The notes under the pieces were generated by a model. It searched no databases. It saw only the letters and a list, made by a program, of their open reading frames with translations, and was not told the origin of the DNA. Position numbers and translations under genes: made by a program. This document shows positions 54,823-64,000 of a stretch of 64,000 nucleotides of DNA, in pieces. The stretch spans positions 25,121,082 to 25,185,081 of the forward strand of contig NC_058057.1 of the NCBI RefSeq assembly GCF_020085105.1. The letters run 5' to 3'. Source of the DNA: Siniperca chuatsi (lineage: Eukaryota > Chordata > Actinopteri > Centrarchiformes > Sinipercidae). Numbering within the stretch: position 1 is the first letter of the stretch; each line of letters starts with the position of its first letter.

Positions 54823-56332
54823 CCTTGGATAGTGATGGGTTCAGAAACTAAACCTCAAAAAAAACACACCGTTCTTTTAAATTTTTGCTGACTGTTTTAC
54901 GGACATGTTATCTGAGGAGTTTCGGCTAGCTAGTAACTCCCTGCTACCATGCTAACTGTCAAACGTGCCAAAGTATGTCAGTCAAAGTAAGCAGAGTAAA
55001 TAATATAACTTCCTGTTGTCAATTTCAAAATAAAACGCGAATTGAGCTCCAGACATTAAGTGCGTCTCATGGCTACATGCAATCAAAATCATTTTCCTCA
55101 TATTCATTTTTTTTACATAAAGACATAACATAAACATTTTTATAGGGATCAATAATTTTTTGTTATTTAAAAATCGTGACTAAGATATGTACTTCGTATA
55201 GACTGTACAGGTACTGAGCAGGACATTTTAAAAATAAACTTGTCAGTGCTCGCTGGTGGAAAAACTATTTAACAGAAACACTATTTCTAAAATACCTCAA
55301 ACATATCTTTGGCATTTCTGTACTTCAAATTCTTGTTACTCGTTGATCGACATTATATGCTGATAACAATATATCTGTGATAAACTAAAATTAGCCAATA
55401 AACCTGATTCTGATTCTATATATACAAAAGTGAATAAATGCAGTTTGACATTGTGAACATTGTCTTATTTCTTCTTTACATGGACATGTTGCACAAACTA
55501 ATACTATGATGAATTTATCTTAAAATAACCAAAACAGTGACATACATTTCCCAGCCTAATGGAAAGTGAGAATTTCAATGTGTATGGTGCAGATGGAGAT
55601 AAAGATTATCTTGACGAGCGGAATGAACAAAATTCAAAGTTGAGCTGGTGTAGAGCACATAAAAATGCTTTGTCTATAATGTGCATACACTCTGCTGCAA
55701 AACTCACCAGAGCCCACCTCTATAAATAGAGACATTGTCTACAGTACAGCAACCATGTAAAGGAAATTATGGGATGTTAAAATAAAACAGTTTTTGATGC
55801 ACTCATTTTACATCCTTTTCATGACAGGAGCACAATGAATGAAAAACAAAGGCACCACCAGTGAGTCTCTATTGCATATTTTGGGTAAAGCTATGTTTTT
55901 ATATATATAGACCAAGAAACCTGTTCCAAAAAATCAGCTCTGAGAGCATCAAACGTAGACTGTATAAGGGTGTCAAACACTAAAACCTGGAGGTGTGTCT
56001 GTCATGCTAGAAAATATAGACGTAATAAATTAAGCTTTTATTTTATATGAAAAATCCCTTAATTTCCGGTTTGCATCTAGCCAACTGTAATCAACTTGAC
56101 GCGTCGAAAACATCAGAGTGAACGTGGAGATGCGTGGTGCCATCGGGGATCTCGATTGGTCATGTCTGGAACTGGTCCGTCCACTATTATCTTCCCCTAC
56201 CAGTGTAAGTGTATGGCATGTAAACTACATCGTACGAAATTGTGACTAAAAAGTGAAGAAATAAGCTACAAACACTCATTATATGCGCATAGTATGACTT
56301 TTGTTAAGTAAAGTTAAGTATTAGGAGTTGCC
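54823..56332. promoter_or_regulatory. Divergent pex3-adat2 intergenic region
   Basis: About 1.5 kb separates the two start codons, which point away from each other. The pex3-proximal end has a short 5' leader. Near adat2, a patch of CpGs at about 56,098-56,170 (GACGCGTCG, GAACGTGG, ATGCGTGG) with an inverted CCAAT box (GATTGG, about 56,154) looks like its core promoter. The middle is AT-rich without recognised sites, so two separate promoters are more likely than one shared one. Confidence 0.5.
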
Positions 56333-58623
<2,291 letters not shown>

Positions 58624-58698
58624 GCTTTCCCGGACAAATCGGCTGCAGATTCAGTTTTTATATTGCTTGTATTTACCTTTTTAAATGTGTTTTTATTT

Positions 58699-58704
58699 AA
58701 TAAA
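58699..58704 (+). terminator. adat2 polyadenylation signal AATAAA
   Basis: Canonical hexamer about 75 bases after the adat2 stop codon, followed by a GT-rich TTGTTTGTGTGTTG downstream element. This gives a very short 3' UTR. Confidence 0.8.
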
Positions 58705-59219
58705 TTACATTATAAGTAATTGTTTGTGTGTTGCATACAGACCTCCTTGAACATTGGTTGCTTTTCCGCCAGCAGGGGGAGCAGCAGACCAGCTAACTTC
58801 CCATTAAGGAAATGGGTTTTAATGTCACTGATCATCCACACAGGAGAAATGAAACTGTGAACACTTTGGAGTGATAAACCTTGTTTCTCCACAGTATCAG
58901 CTTTCCATGGACGACGACACTGTTATCTTGTGTGAGTCTGAAGTTTTATCCACTCATAGACAAGCATGTGATACTGCAATGAAAACAAAAATATGAAAAT
59001 GATCAATATTAGAAAGTCCAAATATTTAGCAAAGAGAATGGAAAATGTTATTCAGTTTTCTGTAGGTGGCGCTCTTTTTGCTCGTCAGCCATACTGATTT
59101 TCACTGTTTGGAAACACACAGTTCTGTTTGTTCTTTAACTGTAAATGTAAAAACACGCCACTTCCTGTGTTTTCTGAGAGCGACAGACAGAAAGTGTGAG
59201 AGGCAGTGAGGAAGTGTCT
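58705..59219. other. Intergenic sequence downstream of adat2
   Basis: Nothing identifiable. Confidence 0.4.
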
Positions 59220-59472
59220 CTCTCTCTGTGTGTGTACTTGTACTTGCTACATAGTGAGGACTGAAACGTGTTTTTTTTACCTACAGAGTGAGGACATTTT
59301 TGGAAAGTGAGGACATTGTGGCCGGTCCACACAACTTCAAAGGGCTGTTTGAAGGTTAAGACTTAGTTTTAAGGGTAAGGTTAGAATTACACTATGGTTA
59401 GGGTGAGGGGTTAGGCACTGCATTATGTCAATGACGGTCCTCACAAAGATAGAACTACAAGAATGTGTGTGT
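59220..59472. mobile_element. GTGAGGACATTTTTGG dispersed repeat, copy 2
   Basis: Paralogous to 42.84-43.2 kb. It has TGAGGACATTTTTGGAAAGT, CAAAGGGCTGTTTGAAGG and GGTTAGGGTGAGGGGTTAGG, then GGTCCTCACAAAGATAGAAC as the far end. The near and far ends contain GTGAGGAC and GTCCTCAC, which are inverted to each other, suggesting a MITE-like structure. Confidence 0.65.
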
Positions 59473-59520
59473 GTCTAGCAGCGCCTCTCAACAGGATTGA
59501 CCTTCACAACTGCTCATGTA

Positions 59521-59561
<41 letters not shown>
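59521..59561. repeat. (CA)n microsatellite
   Basis: About 20 CA units. Confidence 0.95.
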
Positions 59562-59563
<2 letters not shown>

Positions 59564-59776
59564 GACACAATTCAGACTCTCTGTTGTTTCACTTCCTCTC
59601 AGACACACACACACATACTGTGGCATGCTGGTATGTGTGTGTTCGCTGTATCTGCAGCTGGGAGGAGTTGAAAAAACTGCGTCTATGTTTGCAGGAGTGT
59701 GTGTGTGTGCACTGAGTGTCAGAGAAAGTGTGCTGAGTGAGTGAGTGAGTGTGTGGGTGGGTACATCTGTGATCTG

Positions 59777-59778
<2 letters not shown>

Positions 59779-59819
<41 letters not shown>
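59779..59819. repeat. (GT)n microsatellite
   Basis: About 20 GT units; GAGT repeats lie just upstream at about 59,735-59,752. Confidence 0.95.
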
Positions 59820-59821
<2 letters not shown>

Positions 59822-59934
59822 CAGGTGGCTTGCTGTTTTTCCCCCTCCCACTGAGTCAAACGATTTTTAAACTCTTTCTCACTTTGTCTTTCACACGCTG
59901 TCTCTCTTTTTAGTTTCAGCGTTTTGATTTTCTC

Positions 59935-60500
59935 CCTTCCTCTCTTCCTTCTTCCCACTTTTAGTGGCTAACAACTTCCTTCCTTCCTCCACCGCTTCCT
60001 TCCTGCTTCCTGCTTCCTTCCTGCTTTCCTTTACCTTTTTCCTTCCTGTCTGTCACCCCTTTTCTACCACCTTTTTGTCTTTCTACATTGTTTCTTCCTG
60101 CTCCTTTATGTCTTTCAGCGGCTTATCATTTCAGTTTGTTTTTGTTTTACAATTTCCCTCTTTGATTCCTTTCTTCCTTCTGCTTCCTTTTTCTTCCCTC
60201 CTTTCGTCTTTATTTCTTCATATCATTTTCTTTCACCCATTTTTTGCCTCATTTCCTCCTTCCTTTCCATTTTTTCAGTGGACCATCTTATGTTTGTTGT
60301 TCTCTTACATCTTCCCTCCCTTCTTCCTGCTTATTTCCTTCCTTCACCTGTCTTCCTTCATTTCTCGTCTTTCCATTTTTCTTTTACACCCCCCACTCCT
60401 TCCTTTCTTTGTCCTTCCTTCCCTCCTGCTTATTTCCTTCCTTCCCTCCTGTTTTACTTGCTTCCTCATTTTCATTTCTTTTCCTTTTGCCTTATTTTCT
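59935..60500. repeat. Polypyrimidine tract, TTCC-rich
   Basis: Roughly 570 bp of TTCCTTCC, TCTTCC and TTTTCC with no strict unit. Open frames over it are compositional. Confidence 0.85.
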
Positions 60501-60666
60501 AAGGACAGTTAAATCAGATATATCACAGATAAAAGTGTGTGCCGGCGTCCAGGCTCTCTCTGCTCGTTAGCATGTAAATCTATGCTAATTAATGCAGAGC
60601 AGAATATTCCAGAATGTTTTAATGTGTCACCTCAGAGTGGAGGAGTTGACGTGTTACTGAAGAGAC

Positions 60667-60667
<1 letters not shown>

Positions 60668-60704
<37 letters not shown>
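60668..60704. repeat. (CA)n microsatellite
   Basis: About 18 CA units. Confidence 0.95.
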
Positions 60705-60705
<1 letters not shown>

Positions 60706-60789
60706 CGGTGCAGAGTTAGCTGTTAAGCGCTAATGAACGGAGTGTGTTGTGTCAAACTCTCCTTTCCAAACTGACAGTAAGAGGAGTCT

Positions 60790-60831
60790 CACACACACAC
60801 AGACACACACACACACACACATTTACACACG
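60790..60831. repeat. (CA)n imperfect microsatellite
   Basis: Two short CA runs interrupted by GA and TT. Confidence 0.85.
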
Positions 60832-61797
60832 CTGTCGAACAGCGGCGTAGAGGTGAAAGAACAACACTGCCAGAGAAAATTAAGGAGTTTATATTTTATT
60901 ATTTCTCTACCAAATGACCTGAGACGAGAGGAGAGGGGAAGGAGGAAGCAGACGGGGGAGTTTGACAGGAAGTGTTGCGCTTGTGTTTTGTGGTTTCACT
61001 GTGTTAACCTTTATAGTCTACAGAAAAAGAAACTAACTGAAATGGTGTTAGTCTTGCTCCCTCGGGAGTGCCTCAGTTTCTGTCTTTTGCTTCATTTTAC
61101 TTTCTTGTCATGATTTTGCTGTTCCTTTAAGTCAACTTTGTGTCAGTCAGTCAACGTATCTTTATTTGATGGGTTTTTTTTACTCTCCTTTACTTTCAGT
61201 GTTTTCAGTTGTCTCTCTCTTGTCACATCCTTTCTACCTTGAGAAATCTGCTGCATTAGTTTTACCTTTTGCGTTTTGTAAGCTGTTTTCTCTCCATTGT
61301 GCTTGCTCCCGTTATTTGCGTCCCCGTTATTTTTTTGGCCTCTCTCTTTTCACTTATCTTTTTCTTCGACCACTTCCTGTTTTGTTAAGAGACGGATTGC
61401 ATCACTTGCTTCATACCTCAACTACATATTTGCTTTTAACTTCAAGAGAGTGAGATCTCGTCAAGCCTCCGAGCCTTTACACCTGCGCGACGCAGCTCTC
61501 TCTTTTATTCTGTTGTATTTCGACAGAATGCCAGCTAATAGGGTGTCACTAGAGAAAGCGGCGAATGTGTGAGTGTTCATTTCATGTACTAATTGTGTTT
61601 GAAGTTTGGGTTTCCATGGTGATACAGAGCTGGAAAAGCAGTTACTGGCTAAATTTTAAAAGAATTTCTCTCCCTGTTCACCACTTTGACCCAGTGAGTG
61701 CGTGAGTGTGTAAATCCATCCAGTAAAGAAACCGAGGCCAAACATTAACTCATCAGTCTCATATTGTGATTATCAACTTTTCAACAACATGTCACTG

Positions 61798-61798
<1 letters not shown>
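60832..61798. other. Intergenic sequence, no gene recognised
   Basis: T/C-biased in the middle. The open frames show no recognised domain. Confidence 0.4.

Positions 61799-61832
<34 letters not shown>
61799..61832. repeat. (CA)n microsatellite
   Basis: About 16 CA units. Confidence 0.95.
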
Positions 61833-61834
<2 letters not shown>

Positions 61835-62104
61835 GAGTAGCCTCAGTTTTTACAGGGAGTATTTAGTCAGTGACACAGATTACCTTTAAAACAGCCACTG
61901 ATCATAACAGCATCTCCAGGTGTGTGTTTCTGTCTGTTCTTCTCACCATATTTTATCTGTCCTTGTCCGTCTGTCTGCCCGCCACACCTGCACATCAACG
62001 AGTCCTCCTGTCTGAAAGGCAAAATAGGTTGTTTGTCAGTATCTTCCAAAATGACCCATATGAGCATTTTCTGATCCGTCACCTACATGGCATGTTTACA
62101 ATCT

Positions 62105-62405
62105 GTGTATAATTTTGCCAACCTGATTGTCCCTACTGTAATTTCATGATGTTGGTCTATTCAGTACACACAACATCCACTGCACGTCTGTCCGTCCTGG
62201 GACAGGTCCGTCTATGCCCCCCTCTGCTGCTCTTCCTGAGGTTTCTTCCATTATTTCCTCGTTAAAGGGTTTTTTGGGGGAGTTTTTCCCTCATCTGAAT
62301 CGAGGGTCTAAGGACAGAGGGCGCTGTATGCTGTACAGATTGTAAAGCCCCTTGAGGAAAATTTGTGATTTGTGATATTTGGTTACATAAATAAAACTGA
62401 CTTGA
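62105..62405 (+). mobile_element. Dispersed retroelement 3'-end, copy 2
   Basis: Same family and orientation as 24.54-24.78 kb but more complete. It has TGTTGGTCTATTCAGTACAC, CTCTGCTGCTCTTCCTGAGG, GTTAAAGGGTTTTTTGGGGG, TATGCTGTACAGATTGTAAA and the terminal ATAAATAAAACTGACTTGAC. Confidence 0.75.
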
Positions 62406-62925
62406 CTTGGTGAAGGTCTGATTGAGTTTACACAAGTAAACCTACTCCGTTAAGGTTCAGGAAAACCTCCTTCATGGTTAAAAGAAACCAATGTCGACTA
62501 CTGCTGGTAGCAAACTACATTCTCGGGTGCAGAGGTCACCACTTTGTACGTGCAAACATCCTAATTGCAAAATGTTGCTGCTCAGAAAATGCATTTTTTT
62601 CTGGTGAGGACATTCTGTATCTGCTTGTTGACCAAAGGTGACCGGGCCTTTGCTGTTAGAGCCCCGACTGTGGAACACTCTGCCTGTCGACATCAGACAG
62701 GCTGTATCATTAGCTTCTTTTAAATCCCTTCTCAAAACTTTCTTCTATAGGACAGTGTTTATGAATATTTAATATGTTGCTGGGTTTTATCATCCCACAT
62801 GTTTTAACTTTATTGTAACAGATAAAAACATAAATAAACACCCCTGGTGTTTTTCCCCTGTAAAGTACATTGTAATCTTGTTAAGAAAAGTGCTATATAA
62901 ATAAAGTTTATTATTATATTATCTG
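62406..62925 (+). mobile_element. LINE L2-like 3' end
   Basis: The frame at about 62,668-62,750 reads LWNTLPVDIRQAVSLASFK and then SLLKTFFYRTV, the L2/CR1 C-terminal signature. It is followed by an AT-rich 3' UTR and the tail AAGTGCTATATAAATAAAGT with a (TTA)n end. The 5' limit is not well defined; only the part from about 62,640 is certain. Immediately downstream of another retroelement end. Confidence 0.8.
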
Positions 62926-63341
62926 TATTCTCTTCTGTCTTCCTAACCGACATGCCCGTCTTTCTTTCCGGCTTGCCAACCCTCATCTGATCCGTCATTT
63001 GCTCGTCATTAACTGTTGTAGTGGAACAGAAGGGAACGGTCTCTTTCTTTGGGAGAAAAATTTGAAATTAAGTTTTCATCCATGTTTAGGATTATACATT
63101 ATATACAGTACATTATGCATGCCTTGTAGACAGTCAATCACTTAAACATTAAGCAGTGATCTTATTTTTCTGTCAGTATAACCTCTGCTGATTGGTGAAA
63201 GTCCGACACCAGTCCCTCAGAGGTTGTGCTTCGTATGACGGCGAATGTCGAGAAGCACTTGTTTCATCAAAACAAATGAGGCGGCAGCGACGCGTCGTAA
63301 CGTGTCAAACCCGTGAAGATGCAGCGTGTTGCTCATCTTAC
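62926..63341. other. Intergenic sequence, CpG-richer at its end
   Basis: From about 63,225 CpGs become frequent (GACGGCGAATGTCG, GCGACGCGTCGTAACG), unlike the flanks. Possibly the edge of a promoter or exon of a gene beyond the window. Confidence 0.3.
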
Positions 63342-63413
63342 CTGAGAGTCTTTATCGGGCCCCGGCGCAGAGCCGATACGGACCCGCGTCAGGTTGGATC
63401 CTCTGGTTTTCTG
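63342..63413 (-). other. Weak candidate exon, minus strand
   Basis: On the minus strand a 72-nt open stretch (24 codons, including SNLTRVRIGSAPGPDKDSQ) ends in a strong donor CTCTCAG|GTAAGATG. It has a poor possible acceptor (CTTCTGACAG) at its 5' side. I do not recognise the peptide. Next-gene identity cannot be inferred. Confidence 0.2.
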
Positions 63414-64000
63414 CTGTCAGAAGTCGAGATTTCACTCAGGATCCAAATTGGACGGACTGACAGGAAATATTTTCCACTCAAACTTTATTGATTTTGTACC
63501 AACATCTAGTTTCTTCCATACATATTCAAAATATGAATAATAATGATGTTCAACACATTATTGATGTTTAGTAGTTTTGTAGTAGCTTATGAAGGAATTC
63601 ATTCACTTTGATAAATAGTTCATACCAGAAAAGCAGATTACAAATACTGTTTGTGTGTTTCTGTCCCTGTAAGCATGTGTTATGTGCTTGTGTGTGTGTG
63701 TGTGTGTGTGAAGTATATCAGTGTTTTAAGTTCTACATTTTGTGTAGTTGTATGTTTGTGTGTTTTGTCCACTGTCTCTCCACATAACAAAGCCGGATGC
63801 AACACGGTTGCTTAGTTTTTGCCATTGAAAAACAAAAAATAGACAAAAGATGAGTTTTGACTCGCCTTCATCCTCACCTTTTTCTCTATTTACATTTAAC
63901 TGATGATTTTTCCGTCTTTTCTATGTTATTGTTGTACAGTTCAAAGGTAATGGTCTTTTCCACTCCCGGAGAGGTCGCTTGTTTTCTGTTCTTGTGCTGT
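63414..64000. other. Intergenic sequence at window end
   Basis: A minus-strand AATAAA (63,484-63,489) could end a transcript entering from the right, but no coding exon was recognised. Confidence 0.3.
63687..63711. repeat. (GT)n microsatellite
   Basis: About 12 GT units. Confidence 0.9.

Noticed and set aside
60244-60570. Frames rich in Phe, Leu, Ser and Pro suggestive of a membrane protein
   Set aside because: Compositional product of the TTCC-rich tract.

Overview
This is a window of vertebrate nuclear DNA, almost certainly from a ray-finned (teleost) fish. The evidence is three split genes with GT-AG introns whose products read clearly as vertebrate proteins, dense CA/GT microsatellites, and many small transposon and LINE/SINE fragments of kinds that I associate with percomorph fish. 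There is no operon, plasmid, phage or CRISPR content.

Layout. 1-8.6 kb: intergenic, with one MITE and a 30-bp minisatellite. 8.6-12.6 kb: atf3 on the minus strand, with 3' UTR, three coding exons, a non-coding first exon and a stress-response promoter holding a TATA-like box, CRE and C/EBP-ATF composite sites. 12.6-49 kb: about 36 kb without a recognisable protein gene. It holds a 900-bp polypyrimidine tract abutting the atf3 promoter, a candidate distal regulatory cluster at 19.6-20.45 kb, a 21-bp minisatellite, several MITEs with recognisable terminal repeats, LINE 3' ends, AGT-rich and CATCTC-rich tracts, and a long hairpin at 34.3 kb. 49.4-54.8 kb: pex3 on the minus strand, 12 coding exons, 362 residues. 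54.8-56.3 kb: the intergenic region between divergent genes. 56.3-58.6 kb: adat2 on the plus strand, 6 exons, 186 residues. 58.7-64 kb: intergenic repeats and a CpG-richer patch near 63.2-63.45 kb with one weak exon candidate.

The genes. ATF3 is a stress-induced bZIP repressor. PEX3 is the peroxisomal membrane receptor for PEX19 and its cargo. ADAT2 is the catalytic subunit of the tRNA A34-to-I34 deaminase. PEX3 and ADAT2 share a divergent intergenic region, as I recall they also do in human. ATF3 lies on a different chromosome from that pair in human, so its presence next to pex3 here would be a fish arrangement, if the assembly is sound.

I found no convincing new biological system. The most testable unusual signals are: the adat2 catalytic exon bracketed on both sides by UG repeats, a near-perfect roughly 45-bp inverted repeat at 34.3 kb, the atf3 promoter grammar with a matching distal cluster, and a TTAA-flanked MITE family with one copy inside pex3 intron 4. 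Exon boundaries were assigned by eye from reading frame and splice sites; repeat family names are from memory, without a database search.
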